Positions 36,949 through 44,921 of a DNA stretch of 64,000 nt are shown in pieces. The notes below the pieces were generated by a model, which had not been told where the DNA came from, did not search any database, and saw only the letters and a list, made by a program, of their open reading frames with translations. The first letter of the stretch is position 1. Each line of letters begins with the position of its first letter. Source of the stretch: Sunxiuqinia indica (GTDB lineage: Bacteria > Bacteroidota > Bacteroidia > Bacteroidales > Prolixibacteraceae); NCBI RefSeq assembly GCF_009847015.1, contig NZ_WVEM01000002.1:404325-468324 (forward strand). Reading direction: 5' to 3'. Made by a program: the position numbers and the translations under genes.

Positions 36949-38551
36949 TATTGGGCTTGTCCTATACATTAGCATCTTTACCGGAAGTGTATTTCTCACT
37001 TCCGGTAAATTTGTGAACACAACAAATAGCCCCAAGTTCTACTTCTCAATATTGGCTTTACTTGCTGCAGTTATCCTTTTTGCCGGGGTTGGGCGGCAGC
37101 TAAAACTAAACAGCCTGAACAGCCAATTCACACTTGAGCTTGTTTATGCCGTTTGTTTGCTACAAGTTATTTATGGGTTGGTTCAGTTTGTAGGTTGGGT
37201 GCCATCGAATCACAGTTATTTTGCATTAACCGGTAGCTTCGACAACCCCGCTGGCTTTGCTGCCGTACTTACGGCAGGTTTTCCGCTGGGCTTGTATATT
37301 GTGAGCAAATTACAACGCTGGAAGCGATATGGGATAATTGTTTGCCAGCTACTCACTTTATTTGCTGTAATCCTAGCCCGTTCTAGAGCAGGAATATTGG
37401 CTATTGTTTTTTCACTAATTGTCTTTGCGGTCACTTCCCGCGGAGAAGGTTGGCTCAACTGGATTTTTTTGCGCAAGTGGATTTTGTTTCCCGTAGTGAT
37501 AGTCATACTTGGGGGGGCTTTTTTGCTTTACCAACAAAAGAAGGAGTCGGCTGACGGGCGTTTATTAATTTGGCAGGTTTCGTGGCAAATGATCAAAGAC
37601 AAACCACTGCTGGGGCATGGCTACGGTTCTTTTCAAGCCAAATACATGGATTACCAAGCTGCTTATTTCAAAGAACACCCAAACTCAGAACTGGCTATGC
37701 TGGCCGATAATGTGAAGCATCCGTTTAACGAGTTTCTGAAAGTTGTGGTCGAATTTGGCATTGCAGGTTTACTACTTGTTTTGGCGTTTTTTGTAGGGAT
37801 TCTTTATACAGGCATTAAAATGAACGTTGATTCTAATGCCTTGGCATTTAGCGGACTTTCGGGTTTATTTGTACTGGCCTGTTTTTCGTACCCTTTTCAA
37901 TATCCATCAAGTTGGTTGACGCTCGCCTTTTATCTATCGCTCTTACTTCCTGAAAAAAAAATCATGATCGGCTATTCAAAAGTTAATGTAGGCTTGCGTG
38001 GAGTGTTGGCAATCGTTTCAGTACTGGGAATCGTTTACGTATTTCTGCAAGTGCAGGCAGAAATGAAATGGAAGGAAATAGCTCTAAAATCGCTAAACGG
38101 GGAAACAGAGGAAATGCTCCCCGAATACGAAAAACTATACCGGAATTCGCCGCTAATGGAGGACCCCTTCTTTCTGTATAACTACGGGGCTGAACTGAAC
38201 TATGCGGGACAGTATGCCCGAAGCACTGCAATACTGGTTGAATGCAAAAGAAAGTTTAATGATTATGACTTGCAAATGCTACTGGCCGACAATCTTGAAC
38301 AAACAGGCGAAACAGAATTGGCAATACAACAGTTTGACCGCGCAGCGAATATGATCCCTTGCCGCTTTCTGCCTCTATATCGCATTTATTTATGTCATAG
38401 GAAAAGTGGAAACTTATCCAAAGCACTGAAATACGCTAGCTTGATTGTAGCCAAACAGGTGAAAGTTAACTCTCCCAGTGTAAAATTAATAAAGAAAGAA
38501 GCTAGGGAATTTTTAAAAGAGAATTTACAAGGGCTGAAAGAAGTTTCGTAA
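36908..38551 (+). CDS. O-antigen ligase/Wzy-family membrane protein with TPR domain
   Basis: 547 residues. About eleven membrane helices occupy residues 15-395, with a large periplasmic loop that contains the Wzy_C-type block (DGRLLIWQVSWQMIKDKPLL, GHGYGSF). A TPR-like helical part follows (about 400-530). Family members transfer lipid-linked glycans to lipid A, to protein or to other polymers; TPR-fused forms in Bacteroidota are often suspected protein O-glycosyltransferases. Its position after three lipoproteins suggests that the acceptor could be one of them. Met at 36917 is an alternative start. Confidence 0.8.
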   Translation: MVNMYTQIKGKRPNIGLVLYISIFTGSVFLTSGKFVNTTNSPKFYFSILALLAAVILFAGVGRQLKLNSLNSQFTLELVYAVCLLQVIYGLVQFVGWVPSNHSYFALTGSFDNPAGFAAVLTAGFPLGLYIVSKLQRWKRYGIIVCQLLTLFAVILARSRAGILAIVFSLIVFAVTSRGEGWLNWIFLRKWILFPVVIVILGGAFLLYQQKKESADGRLLIWQVSWQMIKDKPLLGHGYGSFQAKYMDYQAAYFKEHPNSELAMLADNVKHPFNEFLKVVVEFGIAGLLLVLAFFVGILYTGIKMNVDSNALAFSGLSGLFVLACFSYPFQYPSSWLTLAFYLSLLLPEKKIMIGYSKVNVGLRGVLAIVSVLGIVYVFLQVQAEMKWKEIALKSLNGETEEMLPEYEKLYRNSPLMEDPFFLYNYGAELNYAGQYARSTAILVECKRKFNDYDLQMLLADNLEQTGETELAIQQFDRAANMIPCRFLPLYRIYLCHRKSGNLSKALKYASLIVAKQVKVNSPSVKLIKKEAREFLKENLQGLKEVS

Positions 38552-38760
38552 CCTGCCTACCAAGACGATCCTAAGTGTTCCTTAGTGAAAATGAAATCAA
38601 GTGCTACTGTAACGCCGGTTAATAAGCAAGGAAAGGTTGCGAGAGGACGGAGGGGTTTACCATGTATTCTTTCTGTTTATTTTATTTATAGTCGACAGTC
38701 TATGTTGATCGCTTTAGCGATAATCGAGCGGAATAGATACTGATTGTTTAATTTGCGTCC

Positions 38761-38849
38761 TGCAGGAACTGCAAACGATGGACGAGATTCTAAATTGCTT
38801 GCAAGGGGAGCTTAGGACGGACTTTTCTCGGATAAGGCGTTCTGTCTAA
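38761..38849 (+). pseudogene. 3' remnant of an NTase/HEPN-like gene
   Basis: The last codons read MDEILNCLQGELRTDFSRIR and a stop, against MDEILNLLQQELEVVCSQLK at the end of the intact gene 31208-32809. Everything upstream is lost. The relic shows that a second member of that gene family once lay beside the second replication module. Confidence 0.75.
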
Positions 38850-39125
38850 TTCAAGGTGATATCGTTTGACAGAGCTATCTAAGAATGAACCAGCAAAAGA
38901 AAGCAGAGCCAGAATTGCCAGAACAAGAAACGCTACAAAGTAGAGTTGCCACTCTGGGATGATGGTTTTTGAGCAGTTGAACTGTTGATACTTTAAATGA
39001 TAATTCCACTGATAAAAGCAGTATTGTTGTATTGGTGAGCGTATTGATGGATAGTCTGTAGAGAGTGTGTAGATAGAAGATGATAAAGGTGGTGCGGTAA
39101 GATATACTAGAAATAATACAGTCAC
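38790..39125 (-). CDS. Doubtful small membrane protein
   Basis: A 111-residue frame starting at GTG, with a hydrophobic N-terminus (TVLFLVYLTAPP) and a second hydrophobic segment (YFVAFLVLAILALLSFAG). Its C-terminus is antisense to the gene relic 38761-38849, which argues against it. The second helix and basic tail keep it from being dismissed outright. Confidence 0.3.
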   Translation of the reverse strand: MTVLFLVYLTAPPLSSSIYTLSTDYPSIRSPIQQYCFYQWNYHLKYQQFNCSKTIIPEWQLYFVAFLVLAILALLSFAGSFLDSSVKRYHLELDRTPYPRKVRPKLPLQAI

Positions 39126-39299
39126 AAATACTAAAAATCATACGGGCGTTTTCTGTTCAATGTCATGCTGGCGTCGGGCGGTTATTCCTGGACGGTTTTC
39201 CTGTAGAGAAAAGGGATGCCGATATGGCAGCCTTGGGAAAGGCTAGTGTTGATGGAGATATCCGCGATTTTGCAGGAATCCTGGAGAGATTGATTGATA

Positions 39300-39494
39300 A
39301 GGGGTAAATGCGTCGGATTTATTTTAGAAAAGGATATTGCCAAGATTCTAAATGTTTCTCTCTCATCTCTTAATAAATGGATTGAGGACGGATTTATAAG
39401 CTTTGTAAAATGAAGAGTGCTGAACAATACAGAGATCTTCCCCCTGATCTGATCTGATCTGAAACAACTTCAAACACAAAAGAAAAAAATGTAA
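39300..39494 (+). pseudogene. Decayed HTH gene of the second module
   Basis: One frame reads KDIAKILNVSLSSLNKWIED and then breaks; another frame continues LKQLQTQKKKM and stops. Both match the HTH and tail of the intact 15902-16324 product (KKEIVRMLRISRPTLDKWIS; LKQLQDQKEN). A frameshift and a stop after GFIS kill the gene. The order relic, HTH gene, helicase gene mirrors module 1. Confidence 0.8.
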
Positions 39495-39715
39495 AAATAG
39501 TTTTCAGCTTTACACGGATTTTGTTTGTATCGTTTTATTCCCAATTGTAAATTGATAAGTGTAATCCGAGGATTTATCCCTCATTTTTTGCCACTTTTTA
39601 CTTCGTTTTGTGCTTTTGAGTAATGCGGATTATCCGTTTGATTACCAGTTGTATTCATTTTTATTTTGCTCTTGAGTTTAATTAAAATTTAGGTGTAAAT
39701 ATAAAATTGAATATT

Positions 39716-40054
39716 ATGTCGGACATTATTGTAACAACGCCCGAAGAACTACGGGCAATCGTAAGCGAAGCCGTATCCCGGGCACTCCCCAAACAGGCTT
39801 CGCCCCAGCCAATCATTGATACGATGACCTTGGACGATACTTTGAAATTGTTAAAGGAACACGGCTATCCAACCTCAAAGGCAAAAATCTACAAGCTAAC
39901 CTCTACCGGAAAAATTCCTTGCAAGACGTATGGCAATAAACTGGTCTTTTCGAGGAAAGAAATACTGTTGTGGGCAGAGAATCAGACCAAAGCAAAGCAT
40001 GATTCTTCCAAAGTATGTTTGCCCATCGTGCGAAGTGCCAGACGTAAAATGTAA
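39716..40054 (+). CDS. Excisionase-like HTH protein, module 2
   Basis: 112 residues from the ATG at 39716 (MSDIIVTTPEELR), close paralogue of the 16538-16876 product through the HTH (GYPTSKAKIYKLTSTGKIP) to the basic end SARRKM. It is six bases upstream of the module 2 helicase gene. Codon use is more GC-rich than in the module 1 copy, which suggests separate histories. Likely role: control or loading at the module's origin, or excision. Confidence 0.8.
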   Translation: MSDIIVTTPEELRAIVSEAVSRALPKQASPQPIIDTMTLDDTLKLLKEHGYPTSKAKIYKLTSTGKIPCKTYGNKLVFSRKEILLWAENQTKAKHDSSKVCLPIVRSARRKM

Positions 40055-40059
40055 GTGCT

Positions 40060-41271
40060 ATGACTGATAAGACACAAGAAAAAAAGCAGAAGGGTCAATA
40101 CGTTCGTGTTGGAACGACCTTGTATAAGATCGTGCAGCGACCGCTTATCAGTGGTGATTTTGTTGAAGAGAAAATCCCCTGGAGTTATGAAACGCTTCGG
40201 CAGGATTACGGAAAAAACAGCCTCCCGGAAATCGATAAATACGATGGTTTCTGCATCATCCCGGATCACATTCATTATAAGCAGATCCATGGTACCTATC
40301 TCAATAAATACGAATCATTGAATTATGTGCCTGTACCTGGAGAATTCCCAAATATCCGAATGTTTCTGGACCATATTTTCAGAGATCAAATTGAGCTGGG
40401 GCTGGACTACATCCAACTCCTTTACACCAAGCCGACACAAATACTGCCTATTTTGTTGCTGGTCTCCAAAGAAAGTAATACAGGCAAAACAACTTTTCTG
40501 CGATTCCTGAAAATGATCTTTGGTAAAAACTCGACCTTCAACAACAACGAAGATTTCCGCAGTCAGTTTAACGCAGATTGGGCAAACCGTCTGCTGATCC
40601 TGGTCGATGAGTTGTTGTTGAACAAAATGGAGGATACTGAGAAGATAAAAAATCTTGCAACTGCTATTGATTATAAGATGGAGGCGAAAGGCAAAGACCG
40701 GAAAGAAATTGAATTCTTCGCAAAATTTGTGCTTTGCTCCAATAAAGAACACAATCCTATTATTATCTCGAGAGAAGAAATCCGTTTTTGGGTGCGAAAA
40801 GTGCATACAATAGAAAAGGACGATGTTTACCTGAAGGAAAAAATGGCTAAAGAGATTCCTTTTTTCCTGCACTTTCTCCTTCATCGGAAACTTTCAACAG
40901 AGGATCAGTCACGCATGTGGTTTAGCCCTGCAGCAATAGAAACTCCGGCTTTAAGAAAAGTGAAAAGGTATAATGTCAATAAAGTAGAAATTGAACTGGC
41001 TACCTATTGCTACGACGTTATGGATGGTTTAGCGCTGGATAAAATGTGGTTCTGCCCGAAAGATCTTGCAGAAGTAATACGTGAAACCGGCTTACGCGCA
41101 GACATTGGGATGGTTCGGAATATACTCAAGGACAACTGGGGGCTAAGCTCACATAAGAACAGTGAGTACAGTTTTTATCATATTGACGCAAATGGAGAAA
41201 TTGTTCCGGTGAAAAGAAAAGGGCGTTACATGGAAATCACACTTGATCAGGTCAATAAAATCCTGTTGTAA
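40060..41271 (+). CDS. Primase-helicase-like P-loop ATPase (DUF5906 type), module 2
   Basis: 403 residues. Walker A is SKESNTGKTTF near residue 145, Walker B is LLILVDELL near residue 180, and a sensor-like block KFVLCSNKEHNP follows. It belongs to the DUF5906/SF3-like helicases of phages and mobile elements. It replaces the VapE-type protein in the equivalent position of module 1; the two share layout more than sequence. An iteron-like cluster of other sequence follows directly. Confidence 0.82.
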   Translation: MTDKTQEKKQKGQYVRVGTTLYKIVQRPLISGDFVEEKIPWSYETLRQDYGKNSLPEIDKYDGFCIIPDHIHYKQIHGTYLNKYESLNYVPVPGEFPNIRMFLDHIFRDQIELGLDYIQLLYTKPTQILPILLLVSKESNTGKTTFLRFLKMIFGKNSTFNNNEDFRSQFNADWANRLLILVDELLLNKMEDTEKIKNLATAIDYKMEAKGKDRKEIEFFAKFVLCSNKEHNPIIISREEIRFWVRKVHTIEKDDVYLKEKMAKEIPFFLHFLLHRKLSTEDQSRMWFSPAAIETPALRKVKRYNVNKVEIELATYCYDVMDGLALDKMWFCPKDLAEVIRETGLRADIGMVRNILKDNWGLSSHKNSEYSFYHIDANGEIVPVKRKGRYMEITLDQVNKILL

Positions 41272-41460
41272 TGTTGTGTATTGCTCTTTAATATGTTGAA
41301 ATATAGAAAGTAATATGTAACAACAACACTACAACAACGACACAACAGAATCTGCTTTGTTGCACGCAGATTGCAACATTTAAATTGTTTGTTGTGTGAT
41401 TGTTGGATTTGTAAGTAATTGAAATATAATTGTTTAATCTTGTCTTGCAACAAAGCAACA
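41272..41460. repeat. Iteron-like cluster after the module 2 helicase gene
   Basis: Within 190 bp the hexamer ACAACA or its complement TGTTGT, and the variants GCAACA/TGTTGC, recur about ten times (for example GTAACAACAACACTACAACA and TTTGTTGTGTG). A small inverted repeat TCTGC...GCAGA lies in the middle. Position and structure match the cluster after the module 1 helicase, but the repeated word differs. Probable origin or operator region. Confidence 0.55.
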
Positions 41461-41474
41461 GAAAATCAGAACGA

Positions 41475-42362
41475 ATGGCGCTATCCGAAATAAAACAACT
41501 AAGCATCAGGGATTATCTCCATCTGAAAGGGATACGACCAAAAAAAGATTTTAATAACTACGGTATGTATTTATCTCCATTCCGGGAGGATAACAATCCC
41601 AGTTTTAAAGTGGATTATCAGAAAAATATCTGGTATGATTTCGGGAGCAACGAAGGTGGCTCAATTATCGACCTGGTAATGAAAATGGATAACTGCTCAT
41701 TTCATGACGCAGTAACAAGCTTGGAAAATGATATTACTGGACCTGTGCGGAATTCTTTTTCTTTTCACCGGGAAGAACTTAGTCCGATTAACAAAGAATC
41801 AGCGATTACGATTCGTGATATTAGGCCGATATCGCACCCCAAGCTGATCGATTGGGTAAAAACAAGGAAGATTGATTTGTCGTTGGCAAATTTGTATTGC
41901 CGTGAAGTCCACTACCAAAACAGTGGTCGGATTTACTACTCAATTGGATTTGGTAATGACAAAGGAGGTTATGAGCTGAGTAGCCCTGTCGGTTTTAAAG
42001 GCTGTGTTCCTCCGAAGGAAATTTCTACGATAAAAAACGCGAATTATGTCTGCCTGGTATTTGAAGGATTTTGGGATTTTCTGTCCTATCTGACTTTGCA
42101 AAGAACTGATAAAACACAATACGATGTTGTGGTTTTAAATTCTGTGGCGAATATCCAGAAGGCTCTTCCCTTTCTGAAAAAGCATACCAATATTTTTGCT
42201 TACCTGGATAATGATGAAGGCGGGCGAAAAGCATTTGACAAGATAAAGTCTTGCTGTCCCCAAGCTCAGGATATGTCTAAGCGATATGCCATTTATAAAG
42301 ATCTCAATGAATACCTCTGTTCTCGGATGCGGATAAAAAAGGACAGGGGGATTGAGCGATAG
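41475..42362 (+). CDS. Toprim primase with a degenerate CHC2-type N-terminal domain
   Basis: 295 residues from the ATG at 41475 (a start at 41430 lies inside the iteron cluster). The N-terminal part follows the CHC2 primase layout (SPFREDNNPSF, NIWYDFGSNEGGSIIDLVM), but the zinc-binding Cys/His residues are absent. The Toprim part has LVFEGFWDFLSYL, with the catalytic Glu, and FAYLDNDEGG, with the Asp pair. It should make primers for the element's replication after transfer or at its origin. Module 1 has no counterpart. Confidence 0.85.
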   Translation: MALSEIKQLSIRDYLHLKGIRPKKDFNNYGMYLSPFREDNNPSFKVDYQKNIWYDFGSNEGGSIIDLVMKMDNCSFHDAVTSLENDITGPVRNSFSFHREELSPINKESAITIRDIRPISHPKLIDWVKTRKIDLSLANLYCREVHYQNSGRIYYSIGFGNDKGGYELSSPVGFKGCVPPKEISTIKNANYVCLVFEGFWDFLSYLTLQRTDKTQYDVVVLNSVANIQKALPFLKKHTNIFAYLDNDEGGRKAFDKIKSCCPQAQDMSKRYAIYKDLNEYLCSRMRIKKDRGIER

Positions 42363-42433
42363 GATAGGGCCTTTTTTCAATGGAGTATACTATAAATAAA
42401 AGCAAATTTTGGAAGTTTTTTGTGCAAATGAAT

Positions 42434-42502
42434 GCCAGAGAAGATGGAGTTGCTCTGGCGATGAGGTTGCCTTGCAAGATGTCAGTTTGTATATACAAAC
42501 TG
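42434..42502. promoter_or_regulatory. Inverted repeats upstream of the mobilisation genes
   Basis: Two structures lie 50-115 bp before the MobC-like gene: GCCAGAG/CTCTGGC (42434-42440, 42453-42459) and a perfect 20-bp palindrome CAGTTTGTATATACAAACTG (42483-42502). The palindrome would suit a dimeric repressor such as the ribbon-helix-helix MobC itself; the first could form part of an origin of transfer. Both roles are inferred from position. Confidence 0.5.
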
Positions 42503-42549
42503 TTCTTTCCCCGCTTCCGCTAATTGATTAAAAAGAAAACAGCAAAACA

Positions 42550-42852
42550 ATGAACAAGACAGAAAATATACTTCTCCGATGCAGCATCGGGGAGAAGAAA
42601 ATCATCAGTGAGTTAGCAAAGAAATGTGGTCTTACTCTTTCTGAGTATTGCCGGGGACAAGCTCTCCATGGAGAGATCAAAGCAATACCTCCTTTATCGC
42701 AGGAAGAGATTGAATATTTTCATCTGCTAAAGACCTATTGTACTCACTTTAACCGGATATCCAGCCTGATACGAAAGAGAGATCCCGGCTTGGTTGAAGA
42801 GATAAGACAATTGGTTGATAAGCTGACCCGGCTTCAGAGACGGATTGTTTGA
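42550..42852 (+). CDS. MobC/BfmC-like relaxosome accessory protein
   Basis: 100 residues with a ribbon-helix-helix start (NILLRCSIGEKKIISELAKK) and the SEYCR motif typical of MobC/BfmC proteins, then a helical C-terminus. These proteins bind the origin of transfer and help the relaxase to nick. It is directly upstream of the relaxase gene. Confidence 0.8.
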   Translation: MNKTENILLRCSIGEKKIISELAKKCGLTLSEYCRGQALHGEIKAIPPLSQEEIEYFHLLKTYCTHFNRISSLIRKRDPGLVEEIRQLVDKLTRLQRRIV

Positions 42853-42898
42853 TTTTAGGCCAAGGATGGACTGAAAATTTAGTGAAAGGGTACAGCTG

Positions 42899-43837
42899 AT
42901 GATCGCTAAAGCCAAAGCCATAGAACACGGTAGCAGGGCCATCGAATATGCTCTGCGGGAATCCAAGAAAGGAGTCCTGGTCATGTCTCACCTGGTACAA
43001 AACGAAACGGCAGACACTATTCACAAGGAGTTTTTGGAGCTTCAGGCCTGCAATACCCGGTGTAAGAATAAGTTTATCCGTATCGAGATAGGCATTGCCC
43101 CAGGAGATGAGAGCAAGCTTAAACACAACGATCTTGAGCGGATATGCTCCGAGTTCAGTAAACGTTTTGGTTTTGAGAACCACCAGTGGATTGCCTGCAC
43201 ACACCGGGATACCGATCATTTGCATATGCACATGATTGTGAACCGGATCGGGTTGGATCACAGTGTATATGATACCAGTTTTATCAGTAAACGAGCCGGA
43301 AAGATTGCGGAAGAGATAAGCCGGGAAATGGGATTAACGATTGCGAACGAGGTAAAACGGCAAAGCAAATACCGACCAGAGGTGAGCAGTTTTGAACGGA
43401 TACTGGCCAGAACAAGGATCGTTAAAATAGCAGGCGAAGTATTAACCGGCCATCCTCAGTCTTTAGCTGAATTTTCCAAAGAAATGAGACAGAAGGGAGT
43501 TGATGTCCAGGAAGCGGTTAACAAAAAAGGCAACACTTATGGATTGCGCTTCAGTGGTTACGGCCAGACTTTTAAGGCCTCCCAGATCGGCAAGGAGTTC
43601 GGATACCGCACATTGTTGAACACCTTCTCAGTAAACAAGCAAGCGGTCACGCAGGATATGCAGGTAAAGGATCAGAAACAGTCGCAGGGCAGATCTGTCG
43701 GTGGATCACTACTGGCTGGTTTAGGTGCTGTAATCAACCCAGGTGGGTCCATGCGGGGAAGTGAAGCGCAGGAAAGAGAAGAGGAAAGACGGCGTAAACT
43801 AAAAAAGAAAGGACGAAAAAATGGGCGGAAATTATAA
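42899..43837 (+). CDS. MOBP-type relaxase/mobilisation nuclease
   Basis: 312 residues, a relaxase domain (Pfam mobilisation nuclease type) at about 1-180 with the metal-binding histidine motif HRDTDHLHMHMIVNRI near residue 102, and a basic C-terminal tail ending in KKKGRKNGRKL. The catalytic Tyr candidate is in the N-terminal region (Tyr19 in AIEYALRE). It would nick the element at its origin of transfer and lead the strand into a recipient using another element's secretion machine. Confidence 0.88.
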   Translation: MIAKAKAIEHGSRAIEYALRESKKGVLVMSHLVQNETADTIHKEFLELQACNTRCKNKFIRIEIGIAPGDESKLKHNDLERICSEFSKRFGFENHQWIACTHRDTDHLHMHMIVNRIGLDHSVYDTSFISKRAGKIAEEISREMGLTIANEVKRQSKYRPEVSSFERILARTRIVKIAGEVLTGHPQSLAEFSKEMRQKGVDVQEAVNKKGNTYGLRFSGYGQTFKASQIGKEFGYRTLLNTFSVNKQAVTQDMQVKDQKQSQGRSVGGSLLAGLGAVINPGGSMRGSEAQEREEERRRKLKKKGRKNGRKL

Positions 43838-44255
43838 TCCACGGGTGCAATCGGTCAAGGACGCGATGCTGGCGGAACTTATTGTAACGGAACTATCAAA
43901 ATTTACGACTTCGCATCAGCAGATTCTGGAGAGTAGCGAAAAGATACTGAGTCGGTATACTGATATCGGGCTGGTGATCGAAAGAATGGACAAACGGGAT
44001 CTGATGCTTGCTCAAAGCCTGAAAGATCTCCAGCTATCGACAGAGCAATACAGGCATCTGACACAGTTATCCATGTCGCTTTCGCGGGAAGTGAAAGAGA
44101 TTGATCGACATGGAATCAAGATCGAACCCGGAGCGTTGGAGAAAGTGATTAAGGCCGTAGAACAAGGCAATAGGCCCCTTCAGAAACAACTTCGGTGGAT
44201 TACCTATGGAATGCTCATTGCCTATGTGAGTTTGCTACTGATGATCCTGCTTTGA
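43821..44255 (+). CDS. Mobilisation-associated coiled-coil membrane protein
   Basis: 144 residues: a long helical, coiled-coil-like body and one C-terminal membrane helix (YGMLIAYVSLLLMILL). It overlaps the relaxase gene by 17 bp, so it is expressed with it. Genes of this type often follow relaxase genes in Bacteroidota elements; the role is unknown but could be to link the relaxosome to the membrane. Confidence 0.65.
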   Translation: MGGNYNPRVQSVKDAMLAELIVTELSKFTTSHQQILESSEKILSRYTDIGLVIERMDKRDLMLAQSLKDLQLSTEQYRHLTQLSMSLSREVKEIDRHGIKIEPGALEKVIKAVEQGNRPLQKQLRWITYGMLIAYVSLLLMILL

Positions 44256-44280
44256 CTGTTTAAGAAGGCCTTGTCGCTCG

Positions 44281-44380
44281 TTATATGGTATTACATATAA
44301 AATATAAATTTTTATTGTCGTTATATCCATTTGCATATAATTTTATATATTTGTTTGAAGTTATATTTAAAGGCATATAA
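44281..44380. promoter_or_regulatory. Three operator copies TTATAT-N8-ATATAA at exact 40-bp spacing
   Basis: Inverted repeats TTATAT-N8-ATATAA lie at 44281-44300, 44321-44340 and 44361-44380; each starts exactly 40 bp after the previous one, and the last touches the start codon of the hipB-like gene. E. coli HipB binds TATCC-N8-GGATA boxes of the same geometry. These are therefore very probably the operators through which the HipB-like protein represses its own operon. The sequence is direct observation; the function is inference. Confidence 0.75.
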
Positions 44381-44589
44381 TGAAACAGTTGGCGGAGTTT
44401 GTAAAAGAGAGACGTAAGGAAGTGAATCTTACTCAAGAAGAGTTTGCTGAACGTGCGGGTGTTGCACTGACGGTAATTCGGAAAATTGAACAAGGGAAGA
44501 CAAATCTGAATATGGATAAGGTCAACTTGGTATTGAGGATGTTTGGTCATGAGTTGGCCCCGGTTAATAGTAAAGAATTGAACGGATGA
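44380..44589 (+). CDS. hipB: HipB-like XRE antitoxin/repressor
   Basis: 69 residues, almost only a Cro/C1-type HTH (LAEFVKERRKEVNLTQEEFA; GVALTVIRKIEQGKTNLNMD). It is shorter than E. coli HipB. The start codon overlaps the third operator, and its end overlaps the next gene by 4 bp (ATGA). It should repress the operon and, with HipS, hold the kinase in check. Confidence 0.85.
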   Translation: MKQLAEFVKERRKEVNLTQEEFAERAGVALTVIRKIEQGKTNLNMDKVNLVLRMFGHELAPVNSKELNG

Positions 44590-44921
44590 GAAAAGGGAAC
44601 GTTTTTTATAGGGATTATTTCGCTGGAACAATCACAGAAACGGATGATGGGGAATATGTTTTTCAGTACGATTCGGCGTATGTGAGTGAGCATCCGGAAT
44701 TGTTTCTCTCGTTTACGATGCCAGTTACAGATAAGCCATACTCCGATAAGCGGTTGTTCCCATTTTTTGAAGGGCTTATTCCTGAGGGATGGTTACTTGA
44801 AATAGCGTCAGAGAACTGGCGGATCAACCAAAATGATCGTATGGGATTACTTTTGGCATGTTGTCAAAATTGTATCGGAGCAGTAAGTGTTGTACCAATT
44901 GAGGAGGGAGATGATGCGTAA
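44586..44921 (+). CDS. hipS: HipS-like protein (free-standing HipA N-subdomain 1)
   Basis: 111 residues covering only the small N-terminal subdomain of HipA: GTITETDDGEYVFQY, then FEGLIPEGWLLEIA and a C-terminal NCIGAVSVVP. In the HipBST system of enteropathogenic E. coli this part is a separate protein, HipS, that works as the antitoxin. Gene order (B, S, T), size and overlaps here are the same. It is therefore not a broken hipA gene. Confidence 0.8.
   Translation: MRKGNVFYRDYFAGTITETDDGEYVFQYDSAYVSEHPELFLSFTMPVTDKPYSDKRLFPFFEGLIPEGWLLEIASENWRINQNDRMGLLLACCQNCIGAVSVVPIEEGDDA

Larger units (their letters stand above)
38552..39715. other. Decayed gene-poor region between element modules
   Basis: About 1.2 kb with two recognisable gene relics (38761-38849 and 39300-39494) and one doubtful small frame on the minus strand. 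The rest shows no intact gene. It looks like the scar between two fused elements. Confidence 0.6.

Noticed and set aside
38639-38646. GCGAGAGG as a third, internal copy of the tRNA attachment site
   Set aside because: Only eight bases match and the rest of the 45-bp repeat is missing, so it is not evidence for a tandem pair of elements.
40315-40884. A 189-codon frame on the minus strand opposite the module 2 helicase gene
   Set aside because: It is antisense to a well-supported ATPase with clear Walker motifs; composition (Phe/Lys/Gln-rich) is that of a shadow frame.
44281-44380. Regular 40-bp spacing upstream of hipB as a short CRISPR-like array
   Set aside because: Only half-sites are conserved, as palindromes with variable N8 centres, which is operator structure; no cas genes are nearby.
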